The notes below the pieces were generated by a model. That model did not search any database. It had not been told where the DNA came from and was given only the letters and a program-made list of their open reading frames with translations. A stretch of 64,000 nucleotides of DNA from Chloroflexota bacterium (GTDB lineage: Bacteria > Chloroflexota > Anaerolineae > Aggregatilineales > J027). Shown in pieces: positions 18,301 to 26,160 of the stretch. Made by a program: the position numbers and the translations under genes. Each line of letters begins with the position of its first letter. Within the stretch, counting starts at the first letter, position 1. The stretch covers positions 320,719 to 384,718 of the forward strand of contig QMIT01000006.1 in NCBI GenBank assembly GCA_024434115.1, in the 5' to 3' direction.

Positions 18301-20241
18301 TCACGGATAATTGATCGGGCCGAGGGTGGCATAATCGCTGATTGTGCCATCCGCCGATGTAACCCTCAATATATCCTCGGTGCGCTCATCAATGGCCCGT
18401 AGATGGACTTCCCACACTACCGGCATCGAGACAGGCGGCAGTGGCAATACTACGACATCGGCTATGGTGTCGCCATCCTGCCAGCACGTCGTTAAATAGT
18501 TGCCGTTTTGTGGATACCAGTAAAACGGGGCAGATTGGATTTTTCCGTCAATCTCGTTTTCGGCATAGGCCACCAATTCAAATTGATAGGGCCGTTCGGT
18601 GCGATTTTTCCCCTGCCAACTAAATTCAAAGGTAATGGCCTGCCGTGCCGGGTCCGCCACAAAACGATATTGGGCCAATTCAAACTCACCTTGATATTCC
18701 CGACTACTAAATGTTACCCCCGACGGATGAAATTCAAACCCCTCCAATCGGGCAAGGTCGGTACGTGGCTCAGTCACCTGTGGGTTTAAATCCAACGGTA
18801 CAACAGGCAGCACCGCCGCCATGACCACCACCGTCACCGCCTGTCCAATCAAGAGGGGCATATCCCAAAACCGCCCGTGCGTGAACAGGGGTACAGCCAT
18901 CAGCAGCAGAAAAGGCATTAGGAATATCATAATCCGCGCCGTTTCGCCCTGCACCGACCCGCTGATAATCACAACTACCCAAGTGAGCCAGAAGGCCGTT
19001 GTCAATAAATCAGATAGGCTATAAGCTGATTTATTGCGGCGTTTTTGAATTGCCCGCCACGACCCCCACAACGCCAATCCGGTAATGGGCCACCCGCTGA
19101 ACATCAAGACATCATACGGATGCAAAAATACCCATGCCAGATAACTCTTTTGGGCAATGTCGCGGTGTTCGGTCAGCGAAATTTTGATAATTTCAAAGGG
19201 GGAATTGCCCGTATAGACCCAGAAAATGACCCATAGGGCCGACAATCCCACACCAAACCACAGCCCGATTTTGATAGGCCAGTTCCATGAAGATTTTTCA
19301 GTATCGCCCTGCCGTAAAAACCACCAATAGCCGAGCGTCATTAACCCAAAAATGGCGAAAATTGGCAGCAGCGATAAATTCAGTAATGTCGCCACCGACA
19401 TGACCAATCCTGCCGCCAAGCTGTGGCCGTGCTGATTCTTTTGCAGGCCCAGCACCAAAAAATAGAGAGCCGTCACGACCAACAGCGGATAGAGGGTGTT
19501 CCACGTAGGGCTAAACAACAGCACCGATGGCACAAGCGGCCACCATTGGCTGACGCGGTTGGCAGCAGAAACATCGTCAATCAGTCTCCGCGCCGTGAGG
19601 AAAATTGGGATTACCGCCAAACCTGCCCACAGCGGCATCAGCATCCCCACAAAACCCACACTGGTCAGTTCGCCCCGACTGTAGCGCATTATTTCAAGGT
19701 CGCTGCATTGATAGGGTCGCAGTGCCATGCTGACGGGTTCGGAAACTGTGCCAATTTTTTCGAATCCCTGCGCCGTCCAATAATGCAAAAGCGGCTGACC
19801 GGGTGGGCTAGTCGTGAAATGGATGTAGTCAGTTTCGGCCTCACGCATAAATTCAGGCCAATCTTCCAATGTTTGATTAACCCCCTCACGCTCCATGACC
19901 CGCGCTGCCACCGCACTTGCTCCGGTTTGCACAGGCGAGAGGGTGCGCGTAAACAACTGGAAACCAGCGTTATCATGAATATTCAATACACCTCCGGTCA
20001 AAAACACGCTGCCGAGGATAGTCCAAACCAGACTGACCCATGTTGGAGATTGCCAATACCGCAGGGCCAGCACGCCCGCGACATAGATTGCGAGCAGGCC
20101 GACCAAAATTAGGATAGGTGTCCAATTTTCCGGGGCTTGGTAGGGCCAACGCCACCCCCATCCACCGCGTAATGCTGGTAGGGCATTGAAGGCCAGCAAT
20201 GCCAAAAAAATCGCTGTGAAAATCAAAATCCATTTACGCAT
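18301..20241 (-). CDS. GT-C type membrane glycosyltransferase-like protein
   Basis: A 646-residue polytopic protein with about ten hydrophobic segments in the first 480 residues and an extracytoplasmic beta-rich C-terminal domain of about 160 residues. The loop YIHFTTSPPGQPLLHYW is the acidic/HPPG-type motif seen between early helices of GT-C glycosyltransferases, which use polyprenyl-phosphate sugars outside the membrane. The substrate is unknown. It resembles the two other GT-C proteins in this window in layout (membrane part plus C-terminal domain). Confidence 0.65.
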   Translation of the reverse strand: MRKWILIFTAIFLALLAFNALPALRGGWGWRWPYQAPENWTPILILVGLLAIYVAGVLALRYWQSPTWVSLVWTILGSVFLTGGVLNIHDNAGFQLFTRTLSPVQTGASAVAARVMEREGVNQTLEDWPEFMREAETDYIHFTTSPPGQPLLHYWTAQGFEKIGTVSEPVSMALRPYQCSDLEIMRYSRGELTSVGFVGMLMPLWAGLAVIPIFLTARRLIDDVSAANRVSQWWPLVPSVLLFSPTWNTLYPLLVVTALYFLVLGLQKNQHGHSLAAGLVMSVATLLNLSLLPIFAIFGLMTLGYWWFLRQGDTEKSSWNWPIKIGLWFGVGLSALWVIFWVYTGNSPFEIIKISLTEHRDIAQKSYLAWVFLHPYDVLMFSGWPITGLALWGSWRAIQKRRNKSAYSLSDLLTTAFWLTWVVVIISGSVQGETARIMIFLMPFLLLMAVPLFTHGRFWDMPLLIGQAVTVVVMAAVLPVVPLDLNPQVTEPRTDLARLEGFEFHPSGVTFSSREYQGEFELAQYRFVADPARQAITFEFSWQGKNRTERPYQFELVAYAENEIDGKIQSAPFYWYPQNGNYLTTCWQDGDTIADVVVLPLPPVSMPVVWEVHLRAIDERTEDILRVTSADGTISDYATLGPINYP

Positions 20242-20378
20242 GTTTTTAGTTCCGCAATAAGCTCAAATGTGCCTATTTTACCCATCAACCCAACCAACTG
20301 GCTTACATCAATGAGTCGGCGTTGACCAAAGATAGGGTTACAATAGGCCATGCAGCAAAATATATAGGGAGAAAACCA

Positions 20379-21551
20379 TTGGCTCAATCTCCTACACCCA
20401 CTGAAAAGGGGTCATTGGGCGAATTAGCCCGTCTATTTTTACGGCTCGGCCTTATCGCTTTTGGTGGCCCAGCTGCCCATATCGCCATGTTCCGCGATGA
20501 AGTCGTCAATCGGCGCAAGTGGATTACTGACGAGCATTTTTTGGATATGCTGGGTGCGACGAATCTTATCCCCGGCCCCAACTCAACCGAGATGGCGATT
20601 CATATCGGCTTACTGCGGGCAGGATGGCGGGGATTAGTCATAACTGGCGTCTGTTTTATTTTGCCCGCCATGCTAATTGTGCTAGGGTTAGCCATCCTCT
20701 ATGACGAATACGGGACTACCCCCACCGCCGAATGGCTGTTATATGGTATCAAACCCGTGATTATCGCGGTGGTATTGCAGGCCGTGTGGGGCTTATCACG
20801 CAAAGCCATCAAAAATCGGGTGTTGGCAGTAATCGGCATCGTCGCTTTTGGCCTATATCTGCTTGGCCTCAACGAATTACTGCTGATGTTTGGCGGTGGC
20901 CTGATTGCGATGGGGATTGCCAATGCGCGACGTTTGCGACAGGCGGCGGAAAGTAGCGCGATTAAACTGCTCTCGATTCTTCCCCCCGGCCCGTTTTTGG
21001 TACAGGGCTATTCAGCCAATGGGCATGAGGTCTCACTACTGACCCTATTTCTGACCTTTTTGAAAATCGGGGCGACACTCTATGGCAGCGGCTATGTCTT
21101 GCTGGCCTTTGTGCAAAATGACTTTGTAGAGCGCCTCGGTTGGCTGACCAATGAGCAGTTGTTGGACGCGGTAGCGATTGGGCAGTTCACCCCCGGCCCG
21201 GTATTTACCACAGCGACCTTTATCGGCTATTTGGTGGCGGGTGTCCCCGGCGCAATTTTAGCAACAGTGGCGATTTTCCTGCCCGCCTTTGTGTTTGTCT
21301 ATCTCAGCAGCCCCTTTATCCCGCGTCTGCGTCAATCCAAGTGGCTCGGTTCGCTGTTAGATGGCGTCAATGTGGCAGCACTGGGGTTGATGGCGGCGGT
21401 CACATTTGAATTAGGCCGTGATGCACTGGTGGATTGGGTCACAGTCTTGCTGGCTACCGCGTCGGCGGTGCTGCTGATCCGTTTTAAGGTGAATTCGACA
21501 TGGTTGATTGTGGGTGGAGCATTGGTCGGTTTGTTGAAATCGCTCATCTAA
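20379..21551 (+). CDS. chrA: Chromate transporter ChrA
   Basis: A 390-residue membrane protein with the two homologous CHR halves: FLRLGLIAFGGPAAHIAMFRDEVV... with LIPGPNSTEMAIHIG, and FLKIGATLYGSGYVLLAFVQNDFV... with IGQFTPGPVFTTATFIGYL. ChrA expels chromate, and some homologues move sulfate. The TTG at 20379 is chosen because AGGGAG lies 7 nt upstream; an earlier in-frame TTG at 20322 has no site. It sits just before the cysteine operon, which could hint at sulfur-oxyanion transport; this is inference. Confidence 0.88.
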   Translation: MAQSPTPTEKGSLGELARLFLRLGLIAFGGPAAHIAMFRDEVVNRRKWITDEHFLDMLGATNLIPGPNSTEMAIHIGLLRAGWRGLVITGVCFILPAMLIVLGLAILYDEYGTTPTAEWLLYGIKPVIIAVVLQAVWGLSRKAIKNRVLAVIGIVAFGLYLLGLNELLLMFGGGLIAMGIANARRLRQAAESSAIKLLSILPPGPFLVQGYSANGHEVSLLTLFLTFLKIGATLYGSGYVLLAFVQNDFVERLGWLTNEQLLDAVAIGQFTPGPVFTTATFIGYLVAGVPGAILATVAIFLPAFVFVYLSSPFIPRLRQSKWLGSLLDGVNVAALGLMAAVTFELGRDALVDWVTVLLATASAVLLIRFKVNSTWLIVGGALVGLLKSLI

Positions 21552-21555
21552 TAAG

Positions 21556-21584
21556 TTGACAATTTTTGGGAGGCCGCGTAAACT
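21556..21584 (+). promoter_or_regulatory. Promoter of the cysteine / CysO operon
   Basis: A perfect -35 TTGACA (21556-21561) and -10 TAAACT (21579-21584) are 17 nt apart. Transcription would begin near 21591, giving a leader of about 300 nt before cysM that holds the Cys-rich peptide and the terminator. Confidence 0.7.
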
Positions 21585-21652
21585 TCGGTAAGAAATTTTA
21601 TGAAAACTCCATCTAACAATCAAAACAATCATAATTTTGGAGAATGAACACG

Positions 21653-21700
21653 ATGCGGCAAAACTGCATGTGTTGTATGTGTGAGAAGCGGGGACGTTAG
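21653..21700 (+). CDS. Cysteine-rich leader peptide
   Basis: The 15-residue ORF MRQNCMCCMCEKRGR has four cysteines within six residues. GGAG at 21639-21642 is 10 nt from this ATG. An in-frame ATG at 21644 would add MNT but is only 1 nt from GGAG. The ORF lies about 60 nt into the predicted transcript and ends about 80 nt before an intrinsic terminator. Its position ahead of a cysteine-biosynthesis operon fits a regulatory peptide whose translation senses charged tRNA-Cys, as in amino-acid attenuators and the Cys-rich leader ORFs described in mycobacteria. Confidence 0.65.
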   Translation: MRQNCMCCMCEKRGR

Positions 21701-21737
21701 CCACTTCAAGCGCATACTGAACTGAGACCCTAATCAA

Positions 21738-21847
21738 CAGGGCCAGCAGGCAAGCAATTTCAAAGGTGGGTTCGTCCCTGAGGTAGCGGGTATCACCGCT
21801 GCCCCCACTGTGGGACGCCTACCTTTTTTGTTTGTCGGTTGGCCCTG
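21738..21847 (+). promoter_or_regulatory. Candidate attenuator with alternative stems before cysM
   Basis: The terminator form pairs AGGTAG (21781-21786) with CTACCT (21819-21824), around an inner AGCGG/CCGCT hairpin, and ends in six T (21824-21829). The competing form pairs CGTCCC (21773-21778) with GGGACG (21812-21817). The two pairings interleave, so they cannot both form as nested stems. A flanking long-range stem CAGGGCCA (21738-21745) with TGGCCCTG (21840-21847) encloses the whole structure. The rest of 21552-21896 holds only the promoter and leader peptide. Confidence 0.6.
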
Positions 21848-21896
21848 ATTGTTTTTTCAATAGGCCGTGCCGGAACATAGGAATACATAGAGCATC

Positions 21897-22868
21897 ATGA
21901 CACTGACATTGAATCAACTCACTGTTGGGCTACGAATGTCGGGCCACCGGGCCGGACGACAACTTGAATCACTGATTGGGAACACTCCATTATTGGGTTT
22001 TTCGCGCATTACTTCCCATCTACCGGAAGATGTGCAGATTTTTGCTAAAGCAGAGTGGCATAATCCGGGGGGCAGTGTTAAAGATCGGGCCGCGCTGAAT
22101 ATCATCCTGAGTGCCGAACGCGATGGTCTTTTGACCCCCGGCAAAACGATTCTGGACAGCACCAGCGGCAATACGGGCATTGCTTATGCCATGATTGGGG
22201 CGGCACGGGGTTATCGGGTCAAGTTATTTATGCCCGCTAATGTCAGCCCCGAACGCCTGCAAATTCTACAGGCCTATGGTGTGGAATTGGTGCTGACCGA
22301 TCCGCTGGAAGGCTCGGATGGTGCGATCACCGCTGTGCGCGAACTGGCCGCCGCCGAACCGGAAAACTATTTCTACGCCAACCAGTACAACAATCCCGCC
22401 AATTGGCAGGCGCATTACCACACCACCGCTGTGGAAATTTGGGAACAGACCGATGAGCAGATTACCCATTTTCTAGCGGGACTCGGCACAACGGGGACGT
22501 TTACTGGGACGGTGCGCCGCCTGAAGGAATTAAACCCTGACATCCAAGCGATTTCAATTCAGCCCGATTCACCCTTTAACGGTCTGGAGGGCTTGAAACA
22601 TATCCCTACCGCCATTCGCCCCGGCATCTATGACGAGGAGTTGGCGGATGCGAACTTGGAAATCAGCACCGAAGCGACCTATGTAATGGCCCGCCGTTTG
22701 GCACGCGAAGAGGGTTATCTGGTCGGCATCAGCTCTGCCGCCGCGATGTTGGGAGCGTTGCAGATCGCCGAAGCAGTCGCGGATCGTGGCGAATCTGCCG
22801 TTATCGTGACGGTCTTTCCCGACAATGCCTATAAATATCTCAGCGAATCGTTTTGGACGGAAGGATAA
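21897..22868 (+). CDS. cysM: PLP-dependent cysteine synthase (CysM type)
   Basis: A 323-residue fold-type II PLP enzyme. The PLP lysine is in NPGGSVKDR (K62), the phosphate loop is TSGNTG (89-94), and GLGTTGTFTG and GISSAA are in place. In an operon with a JAMM protease, CysO and MoeZ, the likely reaction is the CysO-thiocarboxylate-dependent route: O-phosphoserine or O-acetylserine plus CysO-COSH gives a CysO-cysteine adduct, which the JAMM protease releases. No strong ribosome site precedes the ATG at 21897. It is the first structural gene after the attenuator-like leader. Confidence 0.88.
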   Translation: MTLTLNQLTVGLRMSGHRAGRQLESLIGNTPLLGFSRITSHLPEDVQIFAKAEWHNPGGSVKDRAALNIILSAERDGLLTPGKTILDSTSGNTGIAYAMIGAARGYRVKLFMPANVSPERLQILQAYGVELVLTDPLEGSDGAITAVRELAAAEPENYFYANQYNNPANWQAHYHTTAVEIWEQTDEQITHFLAGLGTTGTFTGTVRRLKELNPDIQAISIQPDSPFNGLEGLKHIPTAIRPGIYDEELADANLEISTEATYVMARRLAREEGYLVGISSAAAMLGALQIAEAVADRGESAVIVTVFPDNAYKYLSESFWTEG

Positions 22869-22874
22869 ACCGAC

Positions 22875-23339
22875 GTGGAGTTGGTCATTTCAACGGAATT
22901 ACATGACCGCCTTACCCATCATCTGGAAAATACCTTTCCCAATGAAGGCGGTGGTTTTTTGGTCGGGCATATTAAGGGCAACACTCGACACGTCACAGAA
23001 GTCCATTTGGTTGAAAACTCCTTTGCATCTGAGGAGCAGTTCCATCGTTATCTCGCTGAGGCGGGGGAATTTCAGCGCATTGAAGATGAGGCCGATGCAC
23101 GGGGATTATCATTATTGGGTTATTTCCATTCCCATCCCGATCATCCCGCCATTCCATCGGAATTTGACCGGACACACGCATGGCCCTATTTTGCCTATTT
23201 GATTGTTTCGGTGCGGGGCGGCAAACGAGCCGAATCGCGCCTGTGGGAACTCGCCGCCAACCGCGAGTCATTTATTGAAGGTCAGTTAAGTTTTAGTCAA
23301 GCAGTATTTGAGGAGAAGTCTAGCAATGGCAACCATTAA
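22875..23339 (+). CDS. mec: JAMM/MPN+ metalloprotease (Mec type)
   Basis: A 154-residue zinc isopeptidase. The JAMM motif is complete: E24 in NEGGGFLVG, then H85-x-H87-x7-S95-xx-D98 (HSHPDHPAIPSEFD). In the mycobacterial pathway, Mec removes cysteine from the CysO C-terminus. Here it may also trim the CysO precursor, which carries an extra Arg after Gly-Gly. It starts with GTG 6 nt after cysM, with AAGGA upstream, and its 3' end overlaps cysO by 14 nt. Confidence 0.88.
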   Translation: MELVISTELHDRLTHHLENTFPNEGGGFLVGHIKGNTRHVTEVHLVENSFASEEQFHRYLAEAGEFQRIEDEADARGLSLLGYFHSHPDHPAIPSEFDRTHAWPYFAYLIVSVRGGKRAESRLWELAANRESFIEGQLSFSQAVFEEKSSNGNH

Positions 23340-23598
23340 AATCCCGACCCCCCTACGTGCCTATACGGGCGGGAATGCGGAAGTGAATGTAAGCGGGGCG
23401 ACGGTCAGTGCAATTCTCGGTGATTTGACCACCCAGTTTCCGGATTTGCGTCCCCATTTGTATAACGGAGATGAACTACGGAATTTCGTCAATATTTTTA
23501 TTGGTGATGAGGATGTGCGTTTTCGGAGCGGCTTGGACACCGAGGTTGAGCCGGGGGATAAATTACGCATTATCCCCAGTATTGCTGGCGGAAGATAG
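23326..23598 (+). CDS. cysO: Ubiquitin-like sulfur carrier CysO
   Basis: A 90-residue ThiS/MoaD/CysO fold protein: ATIKIPTPLRAYTGG at the start, the DEDVRF segment, then EPGDKLRIIPSIAGGR. The C-terminal Gly-Gly is adenylated by MoeZ and converted to a thiocarboxylate. Unusually, the frame encodes one more residue, Arg, after the diglycine, so processing is needed before activation. The ATG at 23326 has AGGAG 10 nt upstream; a longer frame from 23308 has no support. Confidence 0.87.
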   Translation: MATIKIPTPLRAYTGGNAEVNVSGATVSAILGDLTTQFPDLRPHLYNGDELRNFVNIFIGDEDVRFRSGLDTEVEPGDKLRIIPSIAGGR

Positions 23599-23628
23599 GA
23601 ATCTAATTTATTAGGGAGTGGTGGGCAT

Positions 23629-24081
23629 ATGATTCGTAAAGTTGACCATAGCGCCTTACGTACCAATCAGGCATTCATCATCGGACTTTTACTGTTAGCT
23701 TTTGTATTGGGTACATGGGTATTGGTGGCTTTTGTCTCGGCGGTCATGATTATCGGCACAATTTTTCCACAGGCCGGATTGTTTAAACGCTTCTATCAGC
23801 ACATATTAAAACCACGTGGTTGGGTTAAACCGGATGTGATTGAGGATAACCCCGAACCGCACCTCTTTGCGCAGGGTCTGGGTGGTGCATTTTTGGCGAT
23901 TGCCACCGCTGCCCTGCTTGCCGATGTTGCCGTAGTTGGTTGGGCACTGGTGTTTATGGTGATTGGGCTGGCGGCTCTCAATCTTTTTGCGGGCTTTTGC
24001 GCGGGCTGTTTTATCTACTATCAACTGGGCAAACGCGGTATCCCCGGTTTCAAAGTCCAGCCCATCAATCGGCCTGTCTAA
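23629..24081 (+). CDS. DUF4395 membrane protein
   Basis: A 150-residue membrane protein with about four helices. The two Cys in FAGFCAGCFIYYQLGKRG near the C-terminus and the Asn-Gln opening (RTNQAFIIGLLLLAFVLG) are the DUF4395 pattern. DUF4395 proteins recur beside thioredoxin-like and sulfur-transfer genes; a role in thiol redox or sulfur import is inferred, not shown. AGGGAG precedes the ATG and it is followed 12 nt later by the thioredoxin-like gene. Confidence 0.8.
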   Translation: MIRKVDHSALRTNQAFIIGLLLLAFVLGTWVLVAFVSAVMIIGTIFPQAGLFKRFYQHILKPRGWVKPDVIEDNPEPHLFAQGLGGAFLAIATAALLADVAVVGWALVFMVIGLAALNLFAGFCAGCFIYYQLGKRGIPGFKVQPINRPV

Positions 24082-24093
24082 GAGGGAAACGAA

Positions 24094-24507
24094 ATGCTGG
24101 AACGACTCATTACCCTAACGGCCCTGATTACTTTGGGCCTCGCACTGTATCATGGCTGGAAATGGTGGGGCTTGCGACGGGCTACCTATCTCGCTCATCA
24201 TGATCCGTTGTTAGCGGCCTTCATCCCCGGCAAACCCGCCATACTCTATTTCACCGCTGATGGGTGTGTGGCGTGTAAAACGCAGCAGCAGCCTGCCTTT
24301 AGCCGACTGCGCAGCCTGCCCGGTTATGAAGATGTGCAGATTATCCGGGTTGATGCCGACTATCAATTGGATGACGCCCAACGCTGGGGGGTGATGAGCC
24401 TACCCACAACCTATATCCTAGATTCGCAGGGACAGCCCAAAGCCGTTAATTATGGGGTGGCCTCTGCCGAAAAACTCCGCAAACAGATTCAGGAAGCAAT
24501 TGCATAA
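24094..24507 (+). CDS. Membrane-anchored thioredoxin-like protein
   Basis: A 137-residue protein with one N-terminal hydrophobic helix (about 3-24) and a thioredoxin domain with active site C58-V-A-C61 (FTADGCVACKTQQQP) and the cis-Pro in VMSLPTTYIL. A cytosolic or extracytoplasmic location of the domain cannot be fixed from sequence. AGAGGGAAACGAA precedes the ATG. It lies between the DUF4395 gene, with its CAGC pair, and moeZ, which suggests electron supply for sulfur transfer. Confidence 0.85.
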   Translation: MLERLITLTALITLGLALYHGWKWWGLRRATYLAHHDPLLAAFIPGKPAILYFTADGCVACKTQQQPAFSRLRSLPGYEDVQIIRVDADYQLDDAQRWGVMSLPTTYILDSQGQPKAVNYGVASAEKLRKQIQEAIA

Positions 24508-24522
24508 CAAGGATCATTCTCA

Positions 24523-25719
24523 ATGGCTCTACCCACAACTGTGATCGCCCCATCCGAAGTCAGGCTCTCCCATGAGGAAGTGCTGCGCTACAGCCGCCAC
24601 CTCATTATGCCGGAAGTGGGGATTGAGGGACAAAAGAAACTCAAAGCCGCCAGCATATTGTTAATTGGTACGGGTGGTCTTGGCAGTCCCACTAGTATGT
24701 ATCTCTCTGCCGCTGGCATTGGCACCATTGGCTTGGTGGATTACGATGTCGTAGATTTCACCAATTTGCAGCGCCAGATCATTCACGGCACCAAAGACAT
24801 TGGGCGCTCCAAATTGGAATCGGCGGAAGAAACATTGGCCGACCTGAATCCGTTTGTCAAATTGGTCAAATATAACGTGCCGCTCACCAGCGAAAACGCG
24901 CTCGATATCCTCAAAGATTATGACATTGTGATTGATGGCACAGATAATTTCCCGACACGCTATCTGGTCAACGATGCCTGTGTGATGTTGGGTAAACTCA
25001 ACGTCTACGGCAGTATTTTCCGCTTTGAGGGTCAGGTATCGGTGTTTGGTCATGAAGAAGGCCCATGCTACCGCTGCCTATTCCCCGAACCCCCACCCCC
25101 CGGTCTTGTGCCAAGCTGTGCGGAAGGCGGTGTTTTGGGGATTTTGCCGGGAACCATCGGCACATTGCAGGCCACCGAAGCCATTAAGCTGATTTTGGGC
25201 ATCGGGCAGCCATTGGTCGGACGCCTTTTGCTCTATGATGCACTAGCAATGACCTTTGATACCATGAAAATCCGCAAGAACCCCAAGTGCCCGGTGTGCA
25301 GCGAACACCCCACCCTCACTGAACTGATTGATTACGAACAGTTCTGTGGTGTGCCCGCCCATGACCGCAGCAGTTTTGATAATGGCACGGATGTCAAACC
25401 CATTCCCGCTGTCGGTGTGAAGGCCCTCAAGGAGCGCGTGGCAGGCGGCGAGAAACTGACCATTTTGGATGTGCGCGAACCACATGAGTGGGCCATCAGC
25501 AAAATCGAGGGATCGGTCTTTATCCCCAAAGGTGAGGTCATGAACCACCTAAACGAACTCCCCCGCGATGAAACCTTGATGGTGCTTTGCCGCACCGGGG
25601 TACGCAGTGGAGATGTGGTGCGCTGGCTGCAAGACGCGGGCTTTACTAATGCGATTAATGTCTCTGGTGGCATCAATGCGTGGGCCAAACAGATAGACCA
25701 ATCCCTGCCCGTCTATTGA
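24523..25719 (+). CDS. moeZ: MoeZ-type adenylyltransferase/rhodanese
   Basis: A 398-residue two-domain enzyme. The E1-like half has GTGGLGSPTSMYLSAAGIG (nucleotide loop), DGTDNFPTRYLVND, a CYRCLF...CPVC zinc-type cysteine set and PSCAEGGVLG. The C-terminal rhodanese domain has the persulfide Cys in LMVLCRTGVRSGD. It adenylates the CysO (and possibly MoaD/ThiS) C-terminus and transfers sulfur to make the thiocarboxylate. AAGGATC lies upstream of the ATG. It is the last gene of the sulfur operon before a strong terminator. Confidence 0.92.
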   Translation: MALPTTVIAPSEVRLSHEEVLRYSRHLIMPEVGIEGQKKLKAASILLIGTGGLGSPTSMYLSAAGIGTIGLVDYDVVDFTNLQRQIIHGTKDIGRSKLESAEETLADLNPFVKLVKYNVPLTSENALDILKDYDIVIDGTDNFPTRYLVNDACVMLGKLNVYGSIFRFEGQVSVFGHEEGPCYRCLFPEPPPPGLVPSCAEGGVLGILPGTIGTLQATEAIKLILGIGQPLVGRLLLYDALAMTFDTMKIRKNPKCPVCSEHPTLTELIDYEQFCGVPAHDRSSFDNGTDVKPIPAVGVKALKERVAGGEKLTILDVREPHEWAISKIEGSVFIPKGEVMNHLNELPRDETLMVLCRTGVRSGDVVRWLQDAGFTNAINVSGGINAWAKQIDQSLPVY

Positions 25720-25749
25720 TGATGTTCTGATATTTTTCGCTTTACACCC

Positions 25750-25790
25750 AAAAAGCGCGATTTCTGTATAATTATGGAAATGCGCTTTTT
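25750..25790 (+). terminator. Intrinsic terminator of the sulfur operon
   Basis: The arms AAAAAGCGC (25750-25758) and GCGCTTTTT (25782-25790) enclose a second pairing ATTTC/GAAAT and run into a T tract 31 nt after the moeZ stop. Confidence 0.75.
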
Positions 25791-25824
25791 TCATTTTTGA
25801 AGTAAATGTGTGGGGATAAACAAA

Positions 25825-26157
25825 GTGGCGATTCACAACATGAAACCCGCCGAACTTAAACGTCGCTTGGATGCGGGTGAAGCTATTGTGGTTATTGATG
25901 TGCGTCAGGACTGGGAACTAGAAATTTCCAAACTGGATTTTGCCAAACAGATTATTTTGACCGATCTACCATTACGTGCCGATGAAATTCCGCAAGATAA
26001 AGTGGTGGTATTTGTATGTCGTAGCGGAGGCCGAAGTATGCAAGCTGCTGAATTTTTGGCGGTGCAAGGTTGGCCCGAAGAAAACCTATTCAATCTCGAT
26101 GGTGGCATTTTGCGTTGGGCGCAGGATGTTGACCCTAGTTTGCCCCGAATCTACTAA
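25825..26157 (+). CDS. Single-domain rhodanese-like sulfurtransferase
   Basis: A 110-residue rhodanese domain with the catalytic loop VFVCRSGGRS (C65) and the ending LDGGILRWAQDVDPSLPRIY. The GTG at 25825 is preferred because GGGGA is about 8 nt upstream; an in-frame GTG at 25810 has only weak upstream sequence. It may supply persulfide sulfur to the preceding pathway, from which it is separated by a terminator. The next gene starts 3 nt after its stop. Confidence 0.83.
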   Translation: MAIHNMKPAELKRRLDAGEAIVVIDVRQDWELEISKLDFAKQIILTDLPLRADEIPQDKVVVFVCRSGGRSMQAAEFLAVQGWPEENLFNLDGGILRWAQDVDPSLPRIY

Positions 26158-26160
26158 CCT

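Noticed and set aside
21738..21847. T-box or SAM riboswitch before cysM
   Set aside because: The conserved T-box core (TGGNACCGCG) and the SAM-I/SAM-IV core sequences are absent; a leader-peptide attenuator explains the Cys-rich ORF and alternative stems better.
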